A stretch of 64,000 nt of DNA from RBC074 sp964470555 (GCA_964470555.1 CAYYDG010000037.1:10340-74339), one strand, 5' to 3'; positions 1 through 9,263 are shown, counted from the stretch's first letter. Notes: generated by a model not told the origin, from the letters alone. Translations and numbers: made by a program.

Positions 1-2020
1 TGGCCGCGACAGATTCCGCAACGTTGGCGGTGAACACCGTCACGTTGGCCGTTCCGGCGTTGGCCACGTCGGCAGCGGCAATCTGAGCTTGCAACAACGT
101 GCCGCTGACGTATGTCGTTGGCCGGTCGGAGTTATTCCAACGCACGACGGAATTTGGCTGGAAATTGCCACCCTGCACAAACAACGTAAACGCCGCGCTG
201 CCCGGCGTTGTCGCGCTTGGACTGATCGAAGCCAAAGCGGGCGACGGCGTTGCGCCCAACGACGACGACAACACCACGCGCGACAAAAAATTCACCGGCT
301 GGTTGGAGGAAGTTTGCAGCGGCGAAAAACTGCCGAAATTGTTGGTGGAAACGAAGGAACGATTTTGCTGCTTGCCATTCAGATCAGCGGAGATCAACAC
401 GCTGGGATTGGTTGATTGAACTCCGACATACAAATCTCCGGCAGTGATCGGCGCTGGATTTTGCTGCGCGACTGATTCAGCCAGGTTCGTCAATGGAGTC
501 GTCAATGGCACTTCTATAAACCGCGAACCCGGCAAATTCGGAATCGTCGCCATGCGATCAACGATCAACGTCGGGTTGGCAGGCGGTTGGCCGGTGCGAT
601 TCGCGTCAACGAAGGCGACAACTCGAATCATCTGGCCGACCGGCGAACTGCCGTCCGTTGTCGGCGGAATTTGCACGCGCACGCTCTGCAACGTGGCCGG
701 GTATCGCGTCGGCGTGTAACGATTGACGACGATGGCATTGGTCAACGCCAAAGCGTCTTCGCGTGAACCGTCGTCCACTGACAGAATTTCGGTCACGGTT
801 ACGTCGGGATTGATTTTGTAACCCATAAAACTGAGCGCCGTCAGATCGTTGAACGTGATGGTCAATCGTTCGCCGGAAGCGGCGGTCGGGTCCATCACTC
901 CCGTGTAATCGCCAATCAGGGCATTGTCTTTCCAATGACTGCTTTGCCTTCCATCGCCGCCTGCACCTCCCGAAGTCGCCGTCGAAAGCGGCAATTCGGC
1001 TTCGCCGACAAAATACACCTGCGAACCACCGGCGATTTGCACCCGATTACCTGTGGCAAAAGCGCCGTCGTTCAACCCGCCCGGACGAAACCGGAATATG
1101 TCCCAAACAGTCGGAGCCAACAGCGCCGTCGAAGGCGCGGATTCTCTGTTACCCACGCCGGAGACAAAACCGAGCGCGTGGCCTAATTCGTGAATGGCCA
1201 CGGCTTCGAAGTCCGTTTTTTCGGTGTCAATGCCATCGGTCGGATCAAAATCGAAATTGAAGTTGGAATTGAACCCTATTCCTGGTGGCGGCCCCAAGGT
1301 AGTTTCGATGTCCGGATCAGCCACGGGTGGAATTTGCCCCAACGCTCGCAATTGAGCCGATGTGCCGGAAATGTTGGCGGTCGGCCCCAAATCCGTCGGC
1401 AGGATTCCAGGCAAAGCATTGAAGATTTGCGATTGCCGTGCATTGGCCGCTTGTCCAATCAGCGAAGTACGAACGTTGCCATACAGGTTCCGCCCGATTA
1501 GAAGTTGTGGACTGGTTCCGCCAATGATGTTCGGCGATGGAAACGGCGTGCCGAAAATCGTCGGCCCGAAATCCACGTCAATCACCACGGTAATCGGCGA
1601 TTGAATGATGGATTCCCATCTGGCCGCGGCTCGCAAAAACGCCTGCTTGGCGGTGGGGAAATTGTCCAGTTGCTGGGTACCGCGCAAGGTGATTTTCAAT
1701 CCTTGTTGGGCGCGCGCAGATTCCGGTCGCGGATCGGAAATCACCCGCATTGAGGTTCGCTCCTTTTCGAGTTGAAGCTGTTCAGCTTCGTGCGCCGTCA
1801 TCGCCCGGCAAGCCACGCCGTCGCCGGAACGAAAGATCAAATACCCCTCCGAATGAGCATCCGGTTCCAGCGTTGAATCGGATTTTGTCTGACGCTGAAA
1901 TTTGTCGCCCAATCGAGGCTGCTGAACCGATTGGGCTTGTTGAGCAGGCAAAAAAACGAAGCTGAAAATCGCTGCACAGATGCCGAAGCAAAGGAACATT
2001 CTGCTGTGACTTACTTTCAT
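1..2020 (-). CDS. Secreted zinc metalloprotease with IPT/TIG-type domain (3' end outside window)
   Basis: The frame is open from ATG at 2020 to base 1, about 673 codons, so the C-terminus is missing. An AGGAGG Shine-Dalgarno lies 7 nt before the ATG. Residues 1-30 form a hydrophobic signal peptide (core AAIFSFVFLPA). The zinc motif HELGHALGF is at 277-285, followed by SxVGN, a PTVWDIFRF segment, a SSHWKD segment (His362) and a Met-turn-like GVMDP (Met376). This order matches the NF038122-type extracellular metalloproteases; the usual third metzincin His at +10 is Ser287, so His362 may supply the ligand (inference). The last visible part, containing NSVVRWN, resembles an IPT/TIG beta domain common in acidobacterial secreted proteins. 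The product is probably exported and cleaves extracellular protein; substrate unknown. It is followed on the minus strand by whatever lies beyond base 1. Confidence 0.85.
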   Translation of the reverse strand, partial: MKVSHSRMFLCFGICAAIFSFVFLPAQQAQSVQQPRLGDKFQRQTKSDSTLEPDAHSEGYLIFRSGDGVACRAMTAHEAEQLQLEKERTSMRVISDPRPESARAQQGLKITLRGTQQLDNFPTAKQAFLRAAARWESIIQSPITVVIDVDFGPTIFGTPFPSPNIIGGTSPQLLIGRNLYGNVRTSLIGQAANARQSQIFNALPGILPTDLGPTANISGTSAQLRALGQIPPVADPDIETTLGPPPGIGFNSNFNFDFDPTDGIDTEKTDFEAVAIHELGHALGFVSGVGNRESAPSTALLAPTVWDIFRFRPGGLNDGAFATGNRVQIAGGSQVYFVGEAELPLSTATSGGAGGDGRQSSHWKDNALIGDYTGVMDPTAASGERLTITFNDLTALSFMGYKINPDVTVTEILSVDDGSREDALALTNAIVVNRYTPTRYPATLQSVRVQIPPTTDGSSPVGQMIRVVAFVDANRTGQPPANPTLIVDRMATIPNLPGSRFIEVPLTTPLTNLAESVAQQNPAPITAGDLYVGVQSTNPSVLISADLNGKQQNRSFVSTNNFGSFSPLQTSSNQPVNFLSRVVLSSSLGATPSPALASISPSATTPGSAAFTLFVQGGNFQPNSVVRWNNSDRPTTYVSGTLLQAQIAAADVANAGTANVTVFTANVAESVAA

Positions 2021-2139
2021 TGAAATTCCTCCTGGATTGACTTGCGAGACCAGCAAGCTGATGGAAATTGAATCATTATCAATGTGGTTGAGTTGGGGCG
2101 GCATTCTGGCTGAGACAGTTCGATCCTGCAAGCGAGGAT
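2021..2139. other. Short intergenic gap between rmlD and the metalloprotease gene
   Basis: The gap holds the leader of the metalloprotease gene, with AGGAGG at about 2028-2033 on the minus strand. I see no convincing terminator for the rml operon, so read-through from rmlD into the protease gene is possible. Confidence 0.4.
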
Positions 2140-2973
2140 TTATCGCATCGCACGGGCCAATTCGAACAAGCCCTCTTCCCAATATGGCAACAGAATTCCA
2201 GGCTCTTTGATCGTCGTCAGCGCGGAATTCGCCGGACGTTTGGCCGGACGCGGAAATTCCGCCGTCGTGCAGGGTTCGACAACTGTTTGAATGCCGAAAA
2301 GTGCATACAACCGCCGAGTCAGATCGAACCAGGTCGTTTGCCCAGCGCCCGCCAGATGATAAATGCCGTACGCTTCGGTTTCGATCAGCCGCGCGATGGC
2401 TGCGGCCAGATGCGGCGCGTAAGTGGGTGATCCGAGTTGATCGTTGACCACCCGAACAGATTCCCTGTGCGATTGCGCCAGCATGGTTTTGGGGAAATTT
2501 TTCGCGTTTGTCGGTTGGTGGTGGTACAGCCACGCCGTGCGCGCGATGAAATGGCGAGGATTGTTTTCGGCAACGAACCGCTCGCCCGCCAGCTTGCTGC
2601 GTCCATACACCGATTGAGGATTGGTCGCGTCCGATTCGACATAAGGCCTGTCGCCCGCGCCATCGAACACGTAATCGGTCGAAACCTGCACGAGCGCAAT
2701 GTCGTGTTCGGCAGTGGCAATCGCCAAATGGCGGGCAGCTTCGGCATTGAGCCGAAATGCTCCGGCTTCGTCGCTTTCGGCAGCGTCAACGGCTGTGTAG
2801 GCCGCGCAGTTGATAACCACCTCTGGCCGAACAGCGGCAACCGCAGCGCGAACGTCGTCAAAGTCGGTCACGTCAAGTTCCGCGCGAGTCAACGCCACAA
2901 CTTCCTGATTTGCCAGCGTCGTTTGCAACGCCGAACCAAGCTGACCCCCCGCACCTGTAATCAAAATTTTCAT
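2140..2973 (-). CDS. rmlD: dTDP-4-dehydrorhamnose reductase
   Basis: Last step of dTDP-L-rhamnose synthesis: NAD(P)H-dependent reduction of dTDP-4-dehydro-L-rhamnose in the cytoplasm. The 277-residue protein is of normal length for RmlD. It starts with a Rossmann motif GAGGQLG (7-13), has the STDYVFDG segment near 98-105 and the catalytic YxxxK as YGRSK (123-127), all typical of the short-chain dehydrogenase/reductase extended family. It is the last gene of the rmlB-X-rmlA-rmlC-rmlD operon on the minus strand, 66 bases after rmlC, and supplies nucleotide sugar for cell-surface polysaccharide. Family assignment is secure. Confidence 0.95.
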   Translation of the reverse strand: MKILITGAGGQLGSALQTTLANQEVVALTRAELDVTDFDDVRAAVAAVRPEVVINCAAYTAVDAAESDEAGAFRLNAEAARHLAIATAEHDIALVQVSTDYVFDGAGDRPYVESDATNPQSVYGRSKLAGERFVAENNPRHFIARTAWLYHHQPTNAKNFPKTMLAQSHRESVRVVNDQLGSPTYAPHLAAAIARLIETEAYGIYHLAGAGQTTWFDLTRRLYALFGIQTVVEPCTTAEFPRPAKRPANSALTTIKEPGILLPYWEEGLFELARAMR

Positions 2974-3002
2974 TTCACTCTCTTTGGCAAAACAAAAAGA
3001 TT

Positions 3003-3090
3003 ACGGAACAGACGGAATGAACGGAACAAACGGAAACATTCAAACTTCAAAATCAATTCCGTCTTTTCCGTTATTTCCGTTTGTTCCATT
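3003..3090. repeat. Inverted pair of 9-base tandem repeats (ACGGAANNN) at the 3' end of rmlC
   Basis: Four consecutive 9-mers of the form ACGGAANNN run from 3003 to 3038, and a matching set on the other strand occupies about 3056-3090. The two arms contain a perfect 14-base inverted repeat, GGAACAAACGGAAA at 3023-3036 and its complement at 3074-3087, with a 37-base loop. The right-hand array lies inside rmlC and encodes its Asn-Gly-rich tail. The structure could act as a weak stem-loop between rmlC and rmlD, but it has no T tract. Confidence 0.75.
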
Positions 3091-3651
3091 GTTTTCAAAC
3101 CACGGCAAGACATCCATCAATTGCTGCAACGGTTTCGCCAACAAATCTTTTTTAGACAAGATCGGTTCGACGATTTCATCCAGCGGCCAGTCAATACCGA
3201 TTTCCTTGTCGTTCCACAGCACGCTGATTTCCGAAGTCGGATCGTAAAAATCCGTGCATTTGTATTGCACTTCGGCGAAATCGCTGGTCACGCAAAACCC
3301 ATGAACGAACCCCGGCGGCACGTACATCTGCCGAAAGTTGTCTGCCGTCAGCCACGCGCCAACCCATTGCCCAAACGTAGGCGAACCGCGCCGAACGTCC
3401 ACTGCCACGTCAAAAATTTCGCCCGCGCTGACGCGAATCAATTTGCCTTGCGGGCGGTTGAGTTGCGCGTGCAGACCGCGAATGGTTCCGCGTTGCGACC
3501 GCGAATGGTTGTCCTGCACGAATTCCAGTTCAATTCCGGCTTCGCGGTATTTCTGGCGGTTGTAACTTTCCAGAAAAAAACCGCGCTCGTCGCGAAAGAC
3601 TTGCGGTTCCAGGATGACGACTTCGGGGATTTGTGTGTGAGTGACTTTCAT
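3040..3651 (-). CDS. rmlC: dTDP-4-dehydrorhamnose 3,5-epimerase
   Basis: Cupin-fold epimerase converting dTDP-4-dehydro-6-deoxyglucose to dTDP-4-dehydro-L-rhamnose. Family motifs are clear: FRDERGFFLESYN near the N-terminus, DNHSRSQRGTIRGLHAQ (the active-site His lies in RGLH), VAVDVRRGSPTFGQW and PPGFVHGF. The body ends around residue 185; the last 15 or so residues (NNGTNGNNGKDGIDFEV) are an unusual tail encoded by a 9-base tandem repeat. Start ATG at 3651 overlaps the rmlA stop as ATGA, so translation is probably coupled. Third enzyme of the rhamnose operon. Confidence 0.95.
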   Translation of the reverse strand: MKVTHTQIPEVVILEPQVFRDERGFFLESYNRQKYREAGIELEFVQDNHSRSQRGTIRGLHAQLNRPQGKLIRVSAGEIFDVAVDVRRGSPTFGQWVGAWLTADNFRQMYVPPGFVHGFCVTSDFAEVQYKCTDFYDPTSEISVLWNDKEIGIDWPLDEIVEPILSKKDLLAKPLQQLMDVLPWFENNGTNGNNGKDGIDFEV

Positions 3652-4517
3652 CGGTGTTCGATCATTCTCAGCAAATACTGGCCGTATTCGTTTTTCTTCA
3701 TCGGTTCGGCGATGCGGCGAACATCGTCCGCCGACATCCAGCCTTCGTGATAGGCGATTTCTTCCAGACAGGAAACCATCAAGCCTTGTCGTTCCTGCAA
3801 GGTTTGAATGAATCCCGAAGCCTGATGCAGGGATTCGTGCGTCCCGGTGTCCAACCAGGCGATGCCGCGTCCCAGCTTTTCAACGTGGAGCGCATTCCAT
3901 TCCAGATAGACGCGATTGACATCGGTGATTTCCAGTTCGCCGCGCGCCGAAGGTTTCAGGTTGGCGGCTACGTCCAACACGCGGTTGTCGTAAAAATACA
4001 ATCCCGTCACCGCCCAAAACGAACGCGGCGCTTTGGGTTTTTCTTCCAGACTGATGGCGCGGCCTTCGTCGTCGAATTCGACTACGCCGTACCTCTCAGG
4101 ATCGCGGACTTGATAAGCGAACACCGTTGCGCCTTCTTGACGTTGCGCTGCTCGGCGCAAATCTTCCGGCAAACCGTGTCCGTAAAAAATGTTGTCGCCC
4201 AGCACCAACGCCACGTTGTCTTTGCCGACGAATTCGCGCCCGATGATGAACGCCTGCGCCAAACCGTCCGGACTCGGCTGAGCGGCATAAGTCAGCTTGA
4301 TTCCATATTGCGAACCATCGCCGAGCAACCGCTGAAACTGCGCCTGATCCTGCGGCGTGGTGATGACCAGAATTTCCCGAATCCCCGCCAGCATCAGAGT
4401 CGAAAGCGGGTAATAAATCATCGGCTTGTCATAAATCGGCAGCAACTGTTTGCTGACTGACTTGGTGATCGGATAAAGCCGTGTGCCGGAACCTCCGGCA
4501 AGAATGATGCCTTTCAT
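3648..4517 (-). CDS. rmlA: Glucose-1-phosphate thymidylyltransferase
   Basis: First step of dTDP-rhamnose synthesis: transfer of dTMP from dTTP to glucose 1-phosphate, releasing pyrophosphate. At 289 residues it is full length. It shows the nucleotidyltransferase signature GGSGTRLYPITK (8-19), the VLGDNIFYG segment and the EEKPKAPRS segment typical of RmlA. It lies 28 bases after the unrelated membrane-protein gene and overlaps rmlC by four bases. In this family the enzyme is usually feedback-inhibited by dTDP-rhamnose. Confidence 0.96.
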   Translation of the reverse strand: MKGIILAGGSGTRLYPITKSVSKQLLPIYDKPMIYYPLSTLMLAGIREILVITTPQDQAQFQRLLGDGSQYGIKLTYAAQPSPDGLAQAFIIGREFVGKDNVALVLGDNIFYGHGLPEDLRRAAQRQEGATVFAYQVRDPERYGVVEFDDEGRAISLEEKPKAPRSFWAVTGLYFYDNRVLDVAANLKPSARGELEITDVNRVYLEWNALHVEKLGRGIAWLDTGTHESLHQASGFIQTLQERQGLMVSCLEEIAYHEGWMSADDVRRIAEPMKKNEYGQYLLRMIEHR

Positions 4518-4545
4518 ATATTTCTTGTTGTAATGCGTTGAATGT

Positions 4546-5031
4546 TCAAATCAGTCTGAAGAACACGATCACGATTGTCGCAATGAAACTACCCAACAAC
4601 CATTTTTTGAAACTCGTTTGTCGCTTTCTGAAAGCGGGAAACCATCTGGATACGCCATAAAGAGAAATTGAATATGCGAAAACGGGAAGCCCACAAGCGA
4701 TCCAGAAAGGAACTATATGAGCAATGGAATTGGGAATATACCAAATTGCTGAGGAGGCCCCGGCAAAGAAATATGCTACCCCCAATGCGAATCTCCAGAA
4801 ACTCGTCTCTGGTCGGGGCGGTATCCAGTAAACAAAACTGAAAACAATTGAACCAGCAATTAATAAAGAAGTAGGAAGTGAAAAGCCCAAACTGGTTCGA
4901 AGAAAGGAAGCGCTGAGGTTGAATACCACCAATGTAACAATCAGCCAGCCTCTTCCAACTTCTTTCGAGCCTGGCGTTTCACTTTGTTTGGCATTTTCAG
5001 TCGAATCTTGTGCCTCTTTCATTCGCCGCAT
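4546..5031 (-). CDS. Hypothetical multi-pass membrane protein inside the rml operon
   Basis: A 161-residue protein with a charged, polar N-terminus (about 27 residues) followed by about five hydrophobic segments (WLIVTLVVFNLSASF, TSLLIAGSIVFSFVYW, FALGVAYFFAGASSAIW, IVPFWIACGLPVFAYSI, WLLGSFIATIVIVFF). It is likely an inner-membrane protein. I do not recognise a family. It sits between rmlB and rmlA, 23 bases after the rmlB stop, and looks more AT-rich than its neighbours, suggesting a later insertion into the operon. ATG at 5031 is directly adjacent to AGGAAAGG, whereas ATG at 5022 (MKEAQD) is better spaced, so the true product may be 158 residues. Confidence 0.7.
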   Translation of the reverse strand: MRRMKEAQDSTENAKQSETPGSKEVGRGWLIVTLVVFNLSASFLRTSLGFSLPTSLLIAGSIVFSFVYWIPPRPETSFWRFALGVAYFFAGASSAIWYIPNSIAHIVPFWIACGLPVFAYSISLYGVSRWFPAFRKRQTSFKKWLLGSFIATIVIVFFRLI

Positions 5032-5054
5032 CCTTTCCTGATGAGCGTTCAGTT

Positions 5055-6134
5055 CTACCCAACGCCCAATCGCTCACGCCCATATTTCCCTGCCAACACG
5101 GTTTCGCACCACTTCCGGTTTTCAAAATACCAACGAATGGTTTTCGCCAAGCCCGCTTCAAAATCGTAAGCCGCTTGCCAGCCAAGCTCCGCTCGAATTT
5201 TCCCAGCGTCAATCGCGTAGCGTTTGTCGTGGCCAGGGCGGTCGGCGACGAAAGTTTTCAAATCCTGATAACTCGTCTTGCCCAGAGCTTTGAGCGCGGG
5301 ATTCTCAGCCGCTGGCAAAATCGCTTCGACTTCGGCGCAGATGCGATCAACGATCTGTAAATTGGTTCGTTCGTTGCCGCCGCCGATGTTGTATTTGTCG
5401 CCGGGTTGACCGTGCTGCAACGCCATCAGGATTCCGGCACAATGGTCTTCGACATACAGCCAGTCGCGGACATTGCCTCCGTCGCCGTAAATCGGCAGCG
5501 GCTTGCCATCCAAGGCATTCAGCAGCATCAGCGGAATCAGCTTTTCGGGAAATTGCAGCGGGCCGTAGTTGTTCGAACAGTTCGTGATGATCGTCGGCAA
5601 TCCAAACGTCTCGTGCCAGGCTCTGACCAGATGATCCGCCGAAGCTTTCGAAGCCGCGTAAGGCGAGTTCGGAGCGTAAGGCGTAGTTTCTGAAAACAAT
5701 CCGGTTTCACCCAAGCTTCCATACACTTCGTCGGTGGAAACGTGCAAAAAACGAAAGGCTCGGCGCGCTTGGTCGCTGAGCTTGGCCGTATGTTTGCGCG
5801 CGGCTTCCAGTAAAACAAACGTCCCGGCAATGTTCGTTTCGATAAACGGCGATGGATCGTCAATCGAACGGTCTACGTGGGATTCCGCCGCGAAGTTGAC
5901 GACGGCGGTCGGTTGCGAATCGCGGAAGACAGCCGCCATCGCATCTTTGTCGGCGATGTCGGCCTGGATGAATTGCACGCGCGGATCGTCGAGCGCGCCT
6001 TTCAGACTGGCCAGATTTCCGGCGTAAGTCAGTTTATCCACGATGACCAATCGCGCGTCTGTGTGGCTGAGCGCGTACCGAACAAAGTTCGCGCCAATGA
6101 AGCCCGCGCCTCCGGTCACGATAATGGTTGGCAT
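5055..6134 (-). CDS. rmlB: dTDP-glucose 4,6-dehydratase
   Basis: NAD-dependent conversion of dTDP-glucose to dTDP-4-dehydro-6-deoxyglucose, second step of the rhamnose pathway. The 359-residue protein begins with GGAGFIGANFVRY (8-20), contains AAESHVDRSID, the STDEVYG segment with the catalytic Asp-Glu pair and YAASKA (catalytic YxxxK), followed by NNYGPLQFPEKLIPL, all classic RmlB motifs. AAGGAG lies upstream of the ATG at 6134. It is the first gene of the minus-strand operon, diverging from the cytochrome gene at 6336; the 200 bases between them must hold both promoters. Confidence 0.96.
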   Translation of the reverse strand: MPTIIVTGGAGFIGANFVRYALSHTDARLVIVDKLTYAGNLASLKGALDDPRVQFIQADIADKDAMAAVFRDSQPTAVVNFAAESHVDRSIDDPSPFIETNIAGTFVLLEAARKHTAKLSDQARRAFRFLHVSTDEVYGSLGETGLFSETTPYAPNSPYAASKASADHLVRAWHETFGLPTIITNCSNNYGPLQFPEKLIPLMLLNALDGKPLPIYGDGGNVRDWLYVEDHCAGILMALQHGQPGDKYNIGGGNERTNLQIVDRICAEVEAILPAAENPALKALGKTSYQDLKTFVADRPGHDKRYAIDAGKIRAELGWQAAYDFEAGLAKTIRWYFENRKWCETVLAGKYGRERLGVG

Positions 6135-6335
6135 GAAAACAACTCCTTATGAAAACTGACGCACGCGAAATCGCGTGCGTATCAATGCTTTTACACCGCA
6201 GCTACGGCGATTGTACAGCGTCAAAAAGTCTTCGCGCGGTTGCAGAGATTGGCCATGTGAGCTATTTTCCGCGCACTACCAAGACGACTTTTCATCTCGA
6301 AAAAACAGGTCATCAAAAAATCAGGAGAGTAGTGT
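6135..6335. promoter_or_regulatory. Divergent intergenic region between rmlB and the pentaheme cytochrome gene
   Basis: This 200-base interval separates divergently read genes and must contain the promoters of both. AAGGAG before rmlB and AGGAG before 6336 are visible. I cannot pick convincing -35/-10 boxes by eye. Confidence 0.5.
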
Positions 6336-9263
6336 ATGCAGTTCGCTCAAACTTCGGGTTCCCGCTTGCTCAAGTTTCTGGCCATAGGCTTTTTGCTGTT
6401 GCTGGCCAACAGTTCCTATCTGGCGTCGTTTGATTACCCCACGGTGTTTTACATCCTGAATCTGGGATTGCATTTCGGGCTGGGCTTGATGCTGACGCTG
6501 CTGTTCCGCTTTTATCTGAAAAAAAGCTGGGGCGAGATGACCGGCGGCGGCAAATTGGGTTCTCTGTTGCTGTTGGCCAGCGCAGGATTGGGCACATTCA
6601 TTCTGGTTTTTGGCGCAACGCGACCGTATTTCGGATTCGGCAAACCGGTGAAATGGGCTGCGACCTGGCACGTCATAGCGGGCGTGGTTGGAGTGTTGAT
6701 TTTTGCCATGGCGATCATTCGCCAACGCACGCAACAAACTTTCGCGCGCGCATTCGGATTTGTGCTGGCGCTGGCGCTGCTGTTCCCGCTGGTGGCCTGG
6801 CAGATTCAAAAATATACGCGCGCCAACGACCATATCGTCAATCCGACCAATCCGCCGACTTCGATGGACGGCGAAGGCCAGGGGCCAGACGGACCGTTTT
6901 TCCCCTCTTCGGCGACGACCAACACGGGTGGCAAAATTCCGTCGAACTTTTTCATGACTTCGGAAATGTGCGCGCGTTGCCACAAAGACATTTATGACCA
7001 GTGGAATTCCTCGGCGCACCATTTCGCGTCGTTCAATAACCAGTGGTACCGCAAATCCATCGAATACATGCAGGATGTCGTAGGCACACAACCGTCGAAA
7101 TGGTGCGCCGGATGCCACGACCACGCGGTGTTGTTTAACGGACGCTTCGACACGCCGATCAAGGAACAGATCAACACGCCCGAAGCGCAAAACGGGTTGA
7201 GTTGCACGTCGTGCCATTCGATTACGCACGTGCGCAGTTCGATGGGCAATGGCGATTTCGAAATCGAATACCCTGCGCTGCACGATATGGCCGTCAGTAA
7301 AAACAAGTTTCTGGAATGGAGCCACGATCTGTTGACTTACGCCAAACCGGAAATGCACGGCAAGACGTTCATCAAACCGTTTATGCGCGACAACACGCCG
7401 GAATACTGTTCTTCCTGCCACAAGGTGCATCTGGACGTTCCGGTCAACAATTACCGCTGGTTCCGCGGGTTCAACGATTACGACAACTGGCAGGCTTCGG
7501 GCGTTTCGGGACAAGGCGCGCGGGCGTTTTATTACCCGCCGAAATCGCAGAAATGCGCCGATTGCCACATGCCTCTGGTTCCGGCCAACGATCCGGCAGC
7601 CAAAAACGGAATGGTCAAATCGCACCGATTCCCAGGCGCAAACACCGCGCTGCCTTTCGTCAACAAGGACGAAACGCAGTTGAAAGTCGTCGAAGATTTT
7701 CTGAAAGACAAACAAGTCACCGTAGACATTTTCGGCATGTCGCCCGGCAAAGCGCGCGAAGTCAAAGAAGCCAGAAATCGCGCTGGCGAAGAATCGCCGC
7801 GCCTGGCTTCGACTTTCGCCATTGGCGAAGAAGGCATGGATTTCGGCGCGTCGAAAGTCTTCATCTCAGAACCGACGGAAATCATCGCTCCGCTGAACAA
7901 GGTGGAAAATCTGGCCGTGCGCCGAGGCGACGAAATGCGGTTGGAAGTCGTCGTCCGCACACGCAAGGTCGGCCACTTTTTCCCGGGCGGAACTGTGGAC
8001 GCTTTTGACGTGTGGGTGGAATTGCAGGCTGTTGACAACAACGGCAAGACTATTTTCTGGAGCGGCAAGACCGAAGACGACGCCAGCGGTCGCAAAGGCC
8101 CAGTCGAACGCGGCGCGCACATGTACCGCAGCTTGATGCTGGACGAACGCGGCAATCCGATCAACAAACGCAATGCCTGGGCTGCGCGTAGCGTGGCGTA
8201 TGTGCGGTTGATCCCTCCCGGAGCGGCGGACACGATTCATTATCGGTTGATGATTCCGCCCGATTGCGGCGACCAGATCACCATCAAAGCCAAAGTCAAT
8301 TATCGCAAGTTCAATTGGTGGAACACCCAATGGGCGTTTGCCGGTGTGCGCGATCCCAACCAGAAAGATTATTCCGTCACCAAAAATCACGACGACGGCA
8401 ATTGGGTCTTCACCGGCGACACATCGGGCGTATCGGGTCAGATCAAGGAAATCCCCGACCTGCCGATTGTGACCATGGCCGAAGACACTGTGACGATGCG
8501 CGTAATGAACAAAACCGACAAAGCGCCGGAGCTGAAATCCGTCATGACGAAGGAAGTCCGCGAACGCTGGAACGATTACGGCATAGGTTTGCTGTTGCAA
8601 GGCGACATCAAAGGCGCGGAAGCCGCCTTCCTCAAAGTCACACAGATGGAGCCGGAATATGCCGACGGTTGGGTGAACGTCGCGCGCGCGCGCATTCAGG
8701 AAGGCAACATGCCCGCAGCGGCGGAAATGCTGACCAAAGCGTTGCAGATCAATCCGAATCTGGCCAAGTCGCATTACTTTTACGCGCTGACGCTGAAAGC
8801 CGAAGGCAAATACGACGAAGCCTTTCAGCATCTGCAAACCGCTTCGTCGCAATATCCGCGCGACCGCGTGGTGTTGAACACGATGGGGCGCGTGTTGTTT
8901 TTGCAGCGCAAATATCAGGAAGCCGTCAACGCGCTGCAACGTGTTTTGCTGGTAGACCCCGAAGATTTGCAGGCGCATTACAACCTGATGCTTTGTTATC
9001 AGGGATTGGGCAACGCCGAACAGGCAGAGCGCGAACGCAAGTTGTATCTGCGCTTCAAAGCCGACGAATCGGCGCAGGCGATCACCGGCCCATACCGCCA
9101 GCTTCATCCCGAAGACAACAACGAACGCCAACAGATTCACGAACACGTGTCGGTTCCGCTGGATAAATCGAAGCCGACGAATTACGTCGCCGCAACCAAA
9201 TCACGCGGCAAACAAGTCGCCACTCTGCCACGCAAACCGCGTGTTATAGTCTCAACACAGTAA
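6336..9263 (+). CDS. Membrane-anchored pentaheme cytochrome c with C-terminal TPR repeats
   Basis: A 975-residue redox protein. Residues 11-156 hold about five membrane-spanning segments. The periplasmic part carries five c-type heme sites: CARCH (212-216), CAGCH (257-261), CTSCH (290-294), CSSCH (358-362) and CADCH (407-411), with the surrounding pattern of cytochrome c554-like multiheme proteins. A beta-rich middle (about 500-700) follows, then several TPR units (about 740-910: GIGLLLQGDIKGAEAAFLKV, YADGWVNVARARIQEGNMPA). It probably moves electrons from the quinone pool to a periplasmic acceptor, the TPRs docking partners (inference). AGGAG is well spaced from the ATG. It is transcribed away from the rml operon; the next gene begins 27 bases downstream. 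Confidence 0.88.
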   Translation: MQFAQTSGSRLLKFLAIGFLLLLANSSYLASFDYPTVFYILNLGLHFGLGLMLTLLFRFYLKKSWGEMTGGGKLGSLLLLASAGLGTFILVFGATRPYFGFGKPVKWAATWHVIAGVVGVLIFAMAIIRQRTQQTFARAFGFVLALALLFPLVAWQIQKYTRANDHIVNPTNPPTSMDGEGQGPDGPFFPSSATTNTGGKIPSNFFMTSEMCARCHKDIYDQWNSSAHHFASFNNQWYRKSIEYMQDVVGTQPSKWCAGCHDHAVLFNGRFDTPIKEQINTPEAQNGLSCTSCHSITHVRSSMGNGDFEIEYPALHDMAVSKNKFLEWSHDLLTYAKPEMHGKTFIKPFMRDNTPEYCSSCHKVHLDVPVNNYRWFRGFNDYDNWQASGVSGQGARAFYYPPKSQKCADCHMPLVPANDPAAKNGMVKSHRFPGANTALPFVNKDETQLKVVEDFLKDKQVTVDIFGMSPGKAREVKEARNRAGEESPRLASTFAIGEEGMDFGASKVFISEPTEIIAPLNKVENLAVRRGDEMRLEVVVRTRKVGHFFPGGTVDAFDVWVELQAVDNNGKTIFWSGKTEDDASGRKGPVERGAHMYRSLMLDERGNPINKRNAWAARSVAYVRLIPPGAADTIHYRLMIPPDCGDQITIKAKVNYRKFNWWNTQWAFAGVRDPNQKDYSVTKNHDDGNWVFTGDTSGVSGQIKEIPDLPIVTMAEDTVTMRVMNKTDKAPELKSVMTKEVRERWNDYGIGLLLQGDIKGAEAAFLKVTQMEPEYADGWVNVARARIQEGNMPAAAEMLTKALQINPNLAKSHYFYALTLKAEGKYDEAFQHLQTASSQYPRDRVVLNTMGRVLFLQRKYQEAVNALQRVLLVDPEDLQAHYNLMLCYQGLGNAEQAERERKLYLRFKADESAQAITGPYRQLHPEDNNERQQIHEHVSVPLDKSKPTNYVAATKSRGKQVATLPRKPRVIVSTQ

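Noticed and set aside
2437..3750. 437-codon plus-strand frame across rmlD, rmlC and rmlA
   Set aside because: It spans three well-supported minus-strand genes and has no recognisable domains.
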